Shown piece by piece: positions 1 to 10,827 of a stretch of 64,000 nucleotides of DNA. The first letter of the stretch is position 1. Every line of letters starts with the position of its first letter. The DNA is from Septoria linicola (Eukaryota; Ascomycota; Dothideomycetes; Mycosphaerellales; Mycosphaerellaceae). Made by a program: the position numbers and the translations under genes. The DNA is taken from the NCBI GenBank assembly GCA_024114885.1, contig CP099426.1:1984001-2048000 (forward strand), in the 5' to 3' direction. The notes under the pieces were generated by a model. The model was not told where the DNA came from. It worked only from the letters and a program-made list of their open reading frames with translations, and did no database searches.

Positions 1-2539
1 GAGACTGTTAGTTTAATCTTATTAAAAGCTTTATTAGGTAAGAGCTTGAATCCCTTAATATTAGGTCTATTTAGAAGCTTGTTCCTTATATACACCTATA
101 CTTTAAGAGCTTCTAGCTAAAACTTAATAGGTATCTTACTTTCTTTAAGTATTACTCTAATAGAGGCCTCTAATATTTGGATAGACCTCTTAACTACTCT
201 ATTCTAGAGTGAATTATAGGCCTTAGTTAGCTTAAGGGTGATTCTAAAGTCCTTCTCCTACTATTTAATTAAAGTAGTAATCTCTTTAGTATTATTAGCC
301 CTTATAGACTTAAGGAGTACTACTAACTACCTTTCTACCTTAATCCTCTAGTTCTAAAGAGCAGTTAGTATATCTAATCTAGCCTTGAGTAGAAATGCCT
401 ATTTCTTTCTTAAGAAGTTATTAATAATCTTAAGCTACTATATAAACCTTTTACTAATAGTAGTAATAGTCTACAGATATCTACTAATACAAGGGCTAAT
501 CTTTTAGGTCTTCTCTTAATAGACTTGCCTAGGTGTTTCTTTATCTTACCTATTATATAGATCCTATACTTATACTCTTCCTAGTTAGGAATTAGAATTC
601 TTTCCTTTAGGTTAGTAACTTTATAAAGGTTTAAGAGTAACCCTCTTCTAAAGTATATAAATCTTCTATACTATAGCTCCTACTATTTTAGATCCTTCTC
701 TAATAGGGTAGTATAGGCATTATTAACCTCTATAGGATTATATAGTAAGTAATATAACTTTTCCTATAGAAGAGGTAATATCTTACTAATAAATAGAACA
801 CCTCTAACTAGCTTGGTCTTTATAACTGTTTAGCTATCTAGGGAGGTGAGAGTGAAATCAGGCTTCTAGACTCTAAATTGCTTACTAAACTAATCCTATA
901 ATACAAGATTTACTCTAAGATTAGGAACAAATAGTACCCTATTAAGTAGAACTTCTCCTCCTAAGATTCCCTTTATCTATACTAGTCTAGAGTAGGTTAT
1001 ATAGAGGTATCCTCCTCCTACCTTAATCTATACTTTCTTCCTTAGTAGCTTTACTAATCTAAAGAAGGATAGTTAGTTAGTTATATAGGATAAGGTATAG
1101 GAATCTAAGAGCTATTCTTAGGGTAATAACTTGCCTTTAGCCTTAATTATAGAATAGGCTAACTTATCTTAGTTATTATCTTCTAATAGAGAATTATTAT
1201 TGCTTCTAGAACTAGAGTAAGTTCTAGAATCAGAACTAGAACTAGACTCCTAGGCTGAAAATCCTTTCTTTAGAAGCTTTCTAGACTTTTCTATCCTTTG
1301 AAGCTACTTACCTATTTTCTAGACAACCTTCTTTAGCTTATTATATAATAATAACTTATAGATAGCTTTCTTAATATATCTAGTATTCTTTAGTAAAGGG
1401 GATCTTCTAACCCTCTCTCTAAGGAATAATCCCTAAGGGTCCTTCTAGTTCTTAGTACTATTTCTCTACTAGGATAGTTTCTTAGTAGTAGGGAGGTTAG
1501 GACAATCCTTCAACTAGTACTTCCCTTTCTTATAGAGCTAGTATATTAGTAGGGACTTTCCTTAGTAGGGCTGCCTAGAATAGAATATAGCTAGACCTAT
1601 GTCTATCTTATCTAGATTGTCTCTTACCTCTTAGGACTTAAGTAGAAGGAGAATAGTATCTATATCTAAGGATAGTTAGGTTATAATAGTATCCTTAGCT
1701 ACTTAGTATAATATAGGTAGGGACTATAGGAGATGTTTTAGCCTTTTCTCTTAGCTCTAGTAGTAGGCTTCCTAAGGATCAATCTTAGTAATCCTCTTAC
1801 CTAGGCCTCTAAGGTGTCTCTATACTTCCCTAATTATCTTATTAGGTAATATCCTAAATGTAATAAACTACTTAATTAGACCTATAGTATAGGACTTTAG
1901 GACTCTATTATACTTGTTCTAGAGAATTACCTACATCTTAGCTACTAGTATAGTAACACACTATGTCTCTAGCTCTATCTTATTATCTTTACTAATACTA
2001 TATCTAATACTAAACCTATATACTACATTGTCTTTTAAGAAGTGTTGATTCTAAGTAATATATATCTGAAGACTAGTATCCTACTAAACTATATATAGGT
2101 TCCCTCTAATAATTAGTTAGCTAATTGCCTAGAACTAGTCCTTTCCTTCTAGCTTGTCTGTCTATAGCTTAAACTATCTCTTCTAGTTAGTTCTATCTAG
2201 GATTAGAATCCTTTAGCTCTTCTTGTCCTCTTAGTCTATTATAGAAATAGGTAAATAGAATAAATAATTAGTAGAATACTTCAGACTAGCTAAGGATTCT
2301 AGAGAAGGGTAATTTCTTATAGTAGGGAGACTAGCTCTAAGGGATAGGGATTCCTCGTATTTAGGAAATTACTAAGACTTAGATCTTTCTCTCTTAGTAG
2401 AGTTTCTATTACTAGGTAGTAGGAAGGCTAAGTAGCCTCTTCTAACTCTAGTAATGCTAGGTGCAATAGTAGAGAACTAGGCAGGTATTAATAAAGTAGA
2501 AACATACTACTGTCTTATAGAGATCTTTACTAACTTATA
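1..2539 (-). pseudogene. C1 Copia gag-pol (broken, partial)
   Basis: Minus-strand polyprotein remnant: gag from about 2539, then protease and integrase down to the window edge, about half of the usual 1,670 codons. The order and motifs are as in C6. The frame is broken only by TAG/TAA and length is kept against the other copies. RT and RNase H lie outside the window. Confidence 0.78.
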
Positions 2540-2627
2540 TACTACTAGGTACAAACTAGCTTCGTTAGTAATATAGTTAGGGAAACTTCTAGGCCCTAAA
2601 TGTTTTCTATAAACTATAAGGGATATA

Positions 2628-2685
2628 AGTAACCTATACTAATATAGGTTACTCCTATTTAGTATACAAACCCGGGCTTATAACC
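2628..2685 (-). other. C1 primer-binding site and leader hairpin
   Basis: The primer-binding site is 2671-2685, minus strand GGTTATAAGCCCGGG, abutting the LTR. A hairpin at 2628-2653 (10-base arms AGTAACCTAT and ATAGGTTACT on the + strand) follows 17 bp further in. Confidence 0.82.
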
Positions 2686-2964
2686 TATTAAAAGTAGAGA
2701 GCGTTTATAGATACTATATAATGTCAAGGAGGGTATAGCGTAGTAAAGAAGAATAGGGGATCAATCTTGAACTAACTTATATACATAGTGTAGTAGCAAT
2801 ATACTAGGAACTAAATATAAAGTTGATTTTTGTTAGTTATCTAAGAAGAGAAGAAAGAGAAGCAAGATATACCTCTTACTAAGCCTTAGGTAGATGCCTC
2901 AGGCATCTAGAACTATGCTTAGAAGTCTATATCTAGACTAACTATCTAGGATACATTCTTAACA
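2686..2964 (-). repeat. C1 5' LTR
   Basis: 279 bp. On the + strand it begins TATTAAAAGTAG (TG changed to TA) and ends TTCTTAACA. It carries GATTTTTGTTAG where most copies have GATTAAGTTAG, a subfamily mark shared with C5 apart from one extra T. Confidence 0.92.
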
Positions 2965-5158
2965 AGACTAACTATACTAACTAATAACTATATTATACTA
3001 TCGATATACTACAAACTTATACTATATAGCTTCGAGTAAAGAGTCTAGGATCTAAAATAGGCCTCTAGTAGAAGGAGAATAGAAGAGGAAGCCGTAATCG
3101 GTCTAGGTACCCTTATTACTATCGTAGTCTAAGAGCTCCTAAGCTCTCTAATAGACGTTAGAAGCGACCTTCAAGTCTACTTCGGTTACTACGAACTAAA
3201 AGGGTCCGAGATAGCTTCTATCTACCTCGCGTATTAGGACGTTAATATCGTCCTCTAGTTCCTAAGTATTAGTACTCTTCTTACCGCGACGAGAGCGTCC
3301 TACTAGCTTAGGGAAGAAGGTATTCGCTTCTAGCTTAAACTACGTCCGATTTTAAGTATTCTAGGCGATAAGAGCTTAGAGATCGGCTATACTACCTATT
3401 TAAATAATACGCTAGTAGAGGGTATATATTACGTTAGCTGTCTTCGGTAGCTTCAAACCTATAGTATTACCTATCTTAGTTATATATTCTTTATAAAGAG
3501 GCTAGCTAAGGTATAGAAGAATATTAATTAAAGCGTAGCTCTTAGCTACTTTCTTCTTCTCCTAGACATTATCGACTTCTTTAAAAGCTCTACTAACGAT
3601 TATATAGTAGTAGACTTCAGAGGTAATACTATCCTTTATATAAGCCTAGTAACGTAGATTAGGCTTCGAGTCGCTCTCTAGCTTAACTCTACTATTATCT
3701 TCTAGTACGATTAGCGATAGGCGTTACGGACCTAGTAGCGGCTCCGTCGTAGGCAAAACTTAGTCTTATATAGGATCGCTATTACCTAAAGTACTCGGTA
3801 TAGAAGAAGTTTCGATCGAGTCGATAATAGTTTCTTTAGCGCGAATTCTAGTAAGCCTCTCGCTCTTATAAAGGACAGACGTAGGCTTCTTCGTAGAGCT
3901 TAGTATTAACTTCTCTAACTAAGCTTTTAGCCTCTATATAGTACTAGGCGATATAGAACCTCTAAGACGAGGCTCTAGAGTCGTAAGTAAATTACCTTCT
4001 CCTTCTCCTTCTTAACTAGAGTTTCGAGTAGGACTAGATAAGGATAGGCTCTTAGGCGTAGAAGAGGAGAGTCTTCTATTAGATCTTAGATTTCTAGAAG
4101 GAGGTAATAGTCTATAGGATATAGAGGGCTGTTTCTCTACTACTAAGAATACGTAGGTCGGTTCTTCGAAGATCTCTCCTTTAGTAAGCTTAACTATAAA
4201 TCTGTACTAATTAAGTCTATAGCCCGCCTCTAGGCGCGCTTCTCTTATCTTACGGCTAAACACGTCGACCTACGAGAGCTCTACCTTAAACTTATTCTAG
4301 TAGCGTCTCCTATCTAAGTTCGTATTAATAAAGCCTAAGCCTTACGAGCTAGGAGTCTTCTTACTCCTCTATAGCTAAAAGTACTAGCTACGAGAGAATA
4401 TATTCGCTACCTACTAATAGAAACGATCTTACTTTTACTACGCCGAGAAAACCTAGTCTTTAGGCTCGCTCTCTTCGAAGACGCCTTTATACTTATTTAA
4501 CTATTAACAAAGGTTCCTAAGTATCTCTTTATTATATAAGACTTAGTTAAGGAAAGGGAAGTTCTACTCGTGTCTAAACTCTATACGTAGCTACTACTAA
4601 ATCAAGTTTCTCTCCTTTACTAAGTCTTAGCCTTCTTAGCGTATCTTCTTTATATTATCGCGCTTTACGCTCTACGCGTTAAGGTACTTTAGTAAAATCT
4701 TAGCTAAGAGACGTTTAAAGAAGTTAAATATACTAATCTTTATTCCGTCGTTCGCTTCCTCGACTTACTTAAGTACTAAGTCGATACTCTCCTCTTATTC
4801 TTATAGAGTCTCTAGTAATAGAATAGCTTTAGTAGCGTTGTTAAGGTTCGTTATACTAGTAAGAGGTCTACTTAAAGGCTAGAAGCTAACGATAGAGCCT
4901 TCGCGATTAATACGAGCGAGCGCTATATCTTATATAGAACTTAAAGAAGCTATTTTTCGTCTTTTCTTTAGAGAATCTTATCTAGGTAGTTCTTGTATTA
5001 GACTTCGAATAGGTAAGGTAGAAGGCGAAAGCGCCGGTCTTAATAAGCGCTTAGGCGTTAAAGAACGCTAGAAAGGGGAAGTCTTGTTCTTTATACGTAA
5101 GGAAGAAAGAGAACGTCTTTAAATAGTCGTATTAGTAGCTTAGGGCGATATAAAGCGC
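2965..5158 (-). pseudogene. Gypsy-B ORF3, 5' two-thirds (truncated by C1)
   Basis: Minus-strand copy of the unrecognised third ORF of this Gypsy family, aligned with Gypsy-A about 35641-37840. Over this stretch the two copies differ in length by only about 6 bp, a multiple of three, so the frame was kept in both until RIP. It is full of TAG/TAA at former Trp/Gln codons. Copia C1 enters at 2964/2965 and the remaining third lies left of the window. The start codon is not identifiable. It has a basic Lys/Arg-rich stretch in the middle and a Glu/Gly-rich low-complexity run, as in Gypsy-A. Confidence 0.65.
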
Positions 5159-5457
5159 GTAACTAGTAATAAGTAACTTAAATAGCGAGGAGAGTCGGGC
5201 GCGTAACCAGTTATAGGGTTTTCTATTATATTAGTTGCCGCTTACGTATATAAATAGCTATATAGCGTTACTAGGTAGTAACGAAAGATAAGAATCGAAC
5301 TTAATAGAAGTAAGGCTCTATAGTAACTAATTAATAGTTAATAAGGAAGAAGAGATCGTTTAGAGCGTAAAAGTAGTCTAATTATATACCTTATCGTAGT
5401 AGCGTAACTACTATTAGGATTAGGGGTCTATACGCGAGGCTTAGTTACGTAAGGTTT

Positions 5458-5482
5458 TAGTTATCGTTTAAAAAGATAACTA
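5458..5482. repeat. 25-bp palindrome, spacer copy (Gypsy-B)
   Basis: Starts TAGTTATCGTTT and ends AAGATAACTA, palindromic except for one RIP-type mismatch. Same position as Gypsy-A 35317-35341, upstream of ORF3. Confidence 0.8.
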
Positions 5483-6175
5483 AAAGTTTACTTTACCTTA
5501 ACGCTTCCGTAGCCGTCGTATACTACTAACGCTACTACTAACTACTATAGTATATACCTTACTATCGCCGATAAGGACTAAGACTTAGATACTATCGTCG
5601 TTACCTCTACTAACTTAAAAGAGCCTTATTTTTCGTATACCTAGTCGACTTACTAGATCGCGCTTTCTATATCGTAAGAGACCGCTAGCGCTATAATTAA
5701 TAGCTAGAAAGGAGCTATCTAAGCCGTTATTACTAAGGATTCAAGCTTCTCTACCTTTATATAAGCTGAAAACCTTAAACTTTAAGAATTCTCTATTAGA
5801 AACTAATATTCTTAGCGATTTCTTTAGTTAGGCGAAAATTAGTAGTAAAAAGATCTTTAGGATAGACAACCCTTATCTCTCTTCTTCGATTAGCGATAGA
5901 AAAGAGCTCTAGGAAGGTAGATTATAGTACTAACCTTAGAAATCGCTAGTAGAAAAGAGCTTTAGGAGTATAGGTCTAGCTTAGATTTTTAAGACCTAGT
6001 AGTAGAAAGTAGCTTAGGATAGCTAACTTTTATAGCGATAGTAGGCTTAGGACTTAGAAAAAGGAGTAGGATAGTAGGTTAACTAGTAGATATAGAATCT
6101 ATACTTAAAAGTTAAGCTTAGGAGAGTAACTAGCTATATAGATACTTATCTTAGCTATAAAAAACAGCGTCGGGA

Positions 6176-6440
6176 CAGTTAGGATTAGCTAGATTTTCAC
6201 TAATCTAGTAAAAGAGGAGCTTAGGAAGCTTAGATTAGAGCTCGATAGTAGCTCTAGGAATAAAAGAAGTACTTAGGATAGCTAAGATTTAGCTAGATTT
6301 ATACTAGTCTAGTAAATTACAAGCTTAGGAAGCTCTAATTAGAGCTTAATAGTAGCTTTAGGACTAAGAGAAGCGCTTAGGAAGGTTAGATTAGAGCTCG
6401 ATAGTAGCTCTAGAAATAAAAGAAGCGCTTAAGATAGTAC
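6176..6440 (-). repeat. Diverged direct repeats in Gypsy-B spacer
   Basis: Three related units start near 6230, 6332 and 6385, each built around GCTTAGGAAG, TTAGAGCTCGATAGTAGCTC and a tail AATAAAAGAAG. Within a unit AGAGCT and AGCTCT form a small inverted repeat. The Gypsy-A version is at 34380-34625. Confidence 0.65.
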
Positions 6441-6499
6441 GATCTTAGGAAGATTAGCTCTTTTATAGTAGAGGCTAGGCTTTAGTAGCTAGATCTTAG

Positions 6500-7172
6500 C
6501 TTATACTCTTAATTAAGTATCGCCTATCGAATTTCTAAATCTTTAGCTCTACCGAGCTAGCTTTAGCCTTTAGCTTACTAAGTCTTCTACTTCTTCTTTA
6601 AGCTCCGTTAGTAGCTAGCGTATATAACTCTCTCTTTCTTCTTAAGTTATTACTAATAGCTTACTAATAAAGATCTACGGATACTTGTACCTAGGTAGAA
6701 GTCCTAGTTCTATAACCTTCTCTATTAGTAGTAGTATTTCTTCTAGTTTAACCTAATCTAGAACTAGCTTTAGGTTTTCTTATAGAAAGGTATATTTCTT
6801 AAGGTCTATTCTTTTATAGATATACTTACGTTTTAAGCTATCTAATTCCTTAAGCTTATATAATACACCTCTCTATAATACTTTAGATACTCTAAAAGGG
6901 CCTTCTTACCTAAACGTAAGCTTATAGGAGAAGCTAGTTTTTAACTTAGAGTAGTATACTAACACGAGATCTTCTTTCTTTAGTATAGTAAGGTCTATAT
7001 AGCGATATTTATCGAAGTACGCCTTGTTCTATACCTAGAGACGCTATTAACGTAGTTGTCCTTCTTCTATAGTCGTTTCTATAGCTTCTAGGGCTTGAGC
7101 TCGAATCGTAAGAAGCTCTACTCTAGTCTTAACCTTGCCCTAATCTATAATCTAGAAGATATAGTGTTCTAG
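6500..7172 (-). pseudogene. Gypsy-B integrase, 3' part (broken)
   Basis: Continues the integrase cut at 39322; the break is the Gypsy-A insertion with CTAG at 7169-7172. On the minus strand it covers the end of the core and the C-terminal domain with a GPF-type motif (E-G-P-F-R-V), then a Lys/Glu-rich tail. It aligns with Gypsy-A 33646-34310. No chromodomain is visible after the GPF region. The true stop codon cannot be fixed because RIP has made many TAG/TAA codons; the end given is where coding character fades. Confidence 0.7.
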
Positions 7173-7451
7173 TAGTAAGGTAAAGGCCTACCTACATACC
7201 GTGCTTAGTAGTTTTAGTATAAAAGTAAGGTAGTAGCTCGTTTCTAAGATAGGAATGTTTACTCTACTTAATTAATTTAATATCCTACGGTCCTAGTATA
7301 GGCTCTTAGTCTTAGGACTACTATTTTAAGCTCGTTACTACTAGTTAATTAACGTATTATAAGACTATTACTATCCGAACAGGTCTTGTTCTATAGCGAC
7401 TACTCTCTTACCTACCTAGGGGGTTAGTATTAGAGTAGTTATTATCTATTA
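7173..7451 (+). repeat. 5' LTR of Gypsy-A
   Basis: 279 bp, limits set by comparison with 39040-39318 and the reverse complement of 63501-63779. It begins TAGTAAGG and ends TCTATTA. It is preceded by the CTAG duplication, beyond which Gypsy-B integrase sequence starts. Confidence 0.9.
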
Positions 7452-7452
7452 A

Positions 7453-7467
7453 TAGAGCCGAAGGTAG
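7453..7467 (+). other. Putative primer-binding site of Gypsy-A
   Basis: TAGAGCCGAAGGTAG lies one base inside the LTR. If the first bases were TGG before RIP it would pair with a tRNA ending in CCA. The tRNA is not identified. Confidence 0.4.
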
Positions 7468-8164
7468 AGCTATCTCTTCTCTCTTATACTAGAACTAGAA
7501 GCGCGGAGGGTAGATAGTAGCCTTAAAGCGAGAACTAATATACTATAAATATTAACAAGAGGCCTAAAAGAAGCCTACGTAAGAGGCGACTTAAAGAGCT
7601 ATAATAATATAGAAGCCTCTAGAATATAGATATCGCTCTAACTCGGAAAAGTTATAAACCTCTAGTACCTCTTAGTATAGATCTATTCGGTAATTATTAG
7701 ATAGATAGTAAGGCGACTTACTATATTAGAGATTTACTCGAGGTCTCTATACCTATAATAGTCTTCGATTAGACCCCGGTTTAGCGTGAAAACGCTCTCG
7801 TTTAGATAGCGTAGAGGCTATAGGATAGGCTAGACCTGTCTAGGCAATCTTGTATCCTCTAGTATATAGATCGCTTAGAATAAGCCCTAGTACGGCGTTA
7901 GACGCTAATCGTTTAGCTAAGGACACTAATTACGTCTAAGGCCCTAGACCCGGTATATAGTATAGGCTAACGTAATATTGTACTACTATAGTTATATAGC
8001 GAATTACCTAAATAAGCGAGATAGACGCGCCTAGCTATAAACGGTCGAACTATACGACACGACATGCCTTGCTTATTAGGCACAATTAATACAGCTCCGG
8101 TATTATAAAGAAAAGTTTAACGTTTACCTTCTAATAGCTAATAAAATTTTAGACTCTTGTTTTT

Positions 8165-8189
8165 TAGTTATCGTTTTAAATAATAACTA
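8165..8189. repeat. 25-bp palindrome, leader copy (Gypsy-A)
   Basis: Starts TAGTTATCGTTT and ends AATAATAACTA. The right arm has transition-type changes against the perfect Gypsy-B copy at 62762-62786. About 200 bp before the gag start. Confidence 0.8.
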
Positions 8190-8390
8190 TATTTTATTTA
8201 AAAACCTAATTAAGGAGAGTATAATACACTCTTAGAACACCTTCGAACAAGCTCTATAAGTAAATCAGCCTCTATTACCCGGCCTAAAATACTAGATAGT
8301 AGCTTATCTAACCTACTTAATAAGCAAATTCGAAGATTACTAGTAAAGCTACTACCCGCTTTTACTTTATTCCCTCTACTAGACAACGAT

Positions 8391-9962
8391 ATGTCTATAG
8401 AAGTAGAGGACTAAGGAGGTACTAACCTTAACCCTAATACCGATATCTTTTAAGGACCGAACTTAGGAGGTAGACTGTCTATAGCGTAGTTCTAGCTACT
8501 TATAGAGACTATCTAAGTAACCTAAAGCTAGAAGGTAATTGTCGCTTAGGTTCTACTACTACCTAGCTCGGACTAGAATCCCTTCTTTAATAGGGAGAAC
8601 GTAACCGAGTATATTAAGCGTTTTAAAGCGCTATATAGTAACTACTCTATTCTACTTACTAATAATAATAAACAGCTTTACGAGAAGTTACTTACTTAGG
8701 TTACGGTTATCTAATATAGACGATACTAGCGCCTTAATAGTTTCTACGACCGAGACTACGCTAAGTTCAAAGAGTCGATTATTAAGGAATACCGAAAGTA
8801 CGATAATATATATATACTCGGAAACCGCTACTATATAGAAAACCTTTATAAGGTTAACTATAGCGAGGATAATAATCTCTTAGAGTACTTGAGGCAGTTC
8901 ATGCTCTACTCTAATACTATGCCTACTTCGTATATAGACGAGCGTTCTCGTACTCTTCTATTTATACGAGGCCTTCTATTTCGTTTCGGTAAGAGGCTCT
9001 AGGCCTATCTTAGGTTAGATCTTAATAACAAGGACTTAGATTATAGTAAGCTCTTAAAGATAGCCTAGCGTTAGATTAATAGTAATAAGGACTTTAAATT
9101 AGAAGTATATAACGAAGGCGGTAGAGACGTCTAGTAGTTATACAAAGTAGTAAAGAAGTCTACTCTAAGACTAAACTCTAAGTTCAAGGCTAGAGAAACG
9201 GTAGTCTATAAAGGCCGTAAGCTAGTAACTATCGATAATATTACTACTAGTATATAAGACCTTGTAATCGCTACGATCCGTCGACTCGAAGAAGGAGGCC
9301 TATAGCTACTACGCTCGTCGATAGGATAGTAGGTAAAGTCTTACGATTACGACTATCTATATATTCTAAGGCCTATTTATAGCTAGGAGATTTCGATTAA
9401 CTTAGCTACGATAGATAACGGGTTAATAATTGAGGCCTATATAGTAATCGCTCTAAAGATTTTAGGTTATTAGATATATAGGCTCGAAGGCTATATAGCT
9501 ATAAACTACGAGTACCTATAATAGTTCGAGACTAAGGGCTTGATATATAGAGATCTAAAGACTAGTATTATATACTATAGAACGCCTCGCCTAGGTACGG
9601 AAAAGATACGATACTACTAGGATAAGGAACTACTAAAGCTGTTTATATTAATAGGAGTATTAGAGTAGCGCTATAGGAAGATCGATCTTGAAAACGTAGA
9701 TCGCTTATTAACGCTAAGAGCGAGCTAGTAGAGGATAGCGAACAAGGTAGCTAGTATTAACGGTCCTGTTAATATTAGTTAAGTCGCTTCTATTATATAG
9801 GAGGATTAGGACGATCTAATCGGCGCCTACGTAGCTAGAGATAGCGTAAAGACAAAGCAGAACCTAAACCCTTCTCGTCTAGTTAGAGGATAGCTAATAG
9901 GAGTATAGAAGCGGATTACGACCTAGGCTATAGCTATAAGAACCTACGCTTATCGTTACCCT
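8391..9962 (+). pseudogene. Gypsy-A gag, 5' part (broken)
   Basis: Capsid-type gag of a fungal Ty3/Gypsy element. The start is the ATG at 8391 (MSIEVED), also kept in Gypsy-B. About residues 70-80 read NPFFNRENVTEYIKRFKALY, the typical gag region of ascomycete Gypsy elements, followed by a charged helical stretch (KLL, KEYRKYDN) of the same type. No CCHC zinc knuckle is seen. In-frame stops are TAG/TAA, explained by TGG to TAG and CAG/CAA to TAG/TAA. The frame is interrupted by C2 at 9962 with ACCCT duplicated and resumes at 16267 in the same frame once the insert is removed. Confidence 0.78.
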
Positions 9963-10240
9963 TGTTAAAAGTAGAGAGCGTTTGTAGATACTATACAATG
10001 TTAAGGAGGGTATAGCGTAGTAAAGAAGAATAGGGGATCAATCTTAAACTAACTTATATATATAGTGTAGTAGTAATATGCTAGGAACTAAATACAAAGT
10101 TAATTAAGTTAGTTATCTAAGAAGGGAAGAAAGAGAAGCAAGATATACCTCTTACCAAGCCTTAGGTGGATGCCTCAGGTATCTAGAACCATGCTTAGAA
10201 GTCTATATCTAGACTAACTATCTAGGATGCATTCTTAACA
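9963..10240 (-). repeat. C2 3' LTR
   Basis: 278 bp, with the TG...CA ends intact (TGTTAAAAG ... TTCTTAACA on the + strand). The polypurine tract lies inside it at 10241-10249. Confidence 0.93.
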
Positions 10241-10827
10241 CTCCTACTTATGCTATATAGTTAGATCTTTTAACAGATTATCTATACTACTCAAATACTA
10301 GTCCTAATCTTAATTAGTCATTAAGTACTTGCTTTTTAGACTAATAACTAGACAGTACTAACTGTTAATCTAACAAACTTTCTATACTACTATCTCTTAC
10401 AAAAAGGTAAAAGAAATACCTTCTATAAGATCTTCCTCCTCTCTTATATAGGAGTGGATTGTTTAGGACATAGACTATCTAGTAAGTTGCCCCTATCCTT
10501 TCTTGTAGCTAATTCTAACAGCTCCCTAGATTCCTTATAGCCTAGTCCCCTACTTAGTTATATTCTATACAGCTTCTTAGTTCCCTAATAGTCTTTAAAG
10601 TATACTATTCTTAGCTATAGGGATCTTGTATCAAGCTAGGGAGCAGAGTAACTACACACTAGTAGAGGAGATAATAGCTGCTATAGAGGAGGTCTTTAAT
10701 ATCAACTAGTACTTGGCCTTAGGAGGTGTCTAGTTCAGCTAGGTACTATATAGTAATATTGTAGTTAGTAACAGGTCTAATATTAGTAAGGGCATTTAGG
10801 ACTTTGTAAAGTCTAACTAAGGAGGAG

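Larger units (their letters stand above)
1..2964 (-). mobile_element. Copia copy C1 (5' part; rest outside window)
   Basis: Minus-strand Ty1/Copia copy in ORF3 of Gypsy-B. The 5' LTR, primer-binding site, gag, protease and integrase start are inside the window; the element leaves at base 1. The bases after its LTR are AGACT, also present at the matching uninterrupted point in Gypsy-A (37836-37840), as expected for a target duplication whose partner is off-window. Confidence 0.88.
5159..6499 (-). other. Gypsy-B spacer between pol and ORF3
   Basis: About 1.3 kb without a convincing reading frame, mirror of Gypsy-A 34311-35640. It contains diverged direct repeats (6176-6440) and the 25-bp palindrome at 5458-5482. 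Nothing else is recognisable. Confidence 0.6.
7452..8390 (+). other. Gypsy-A untranslated leader
   Basis: About 940 bp from the LTR to the gag ATG with no coding pattern. It has the primer-binding site at its start and a 25-bp palindrome at 8165-8189. Confidence 0.65.

Noticed and set aside
6176..6440. CRISPR-like or satellite array
   Set aside because: Three unequal, diverged units in a eukaryotic retroelement with no regular spacers.
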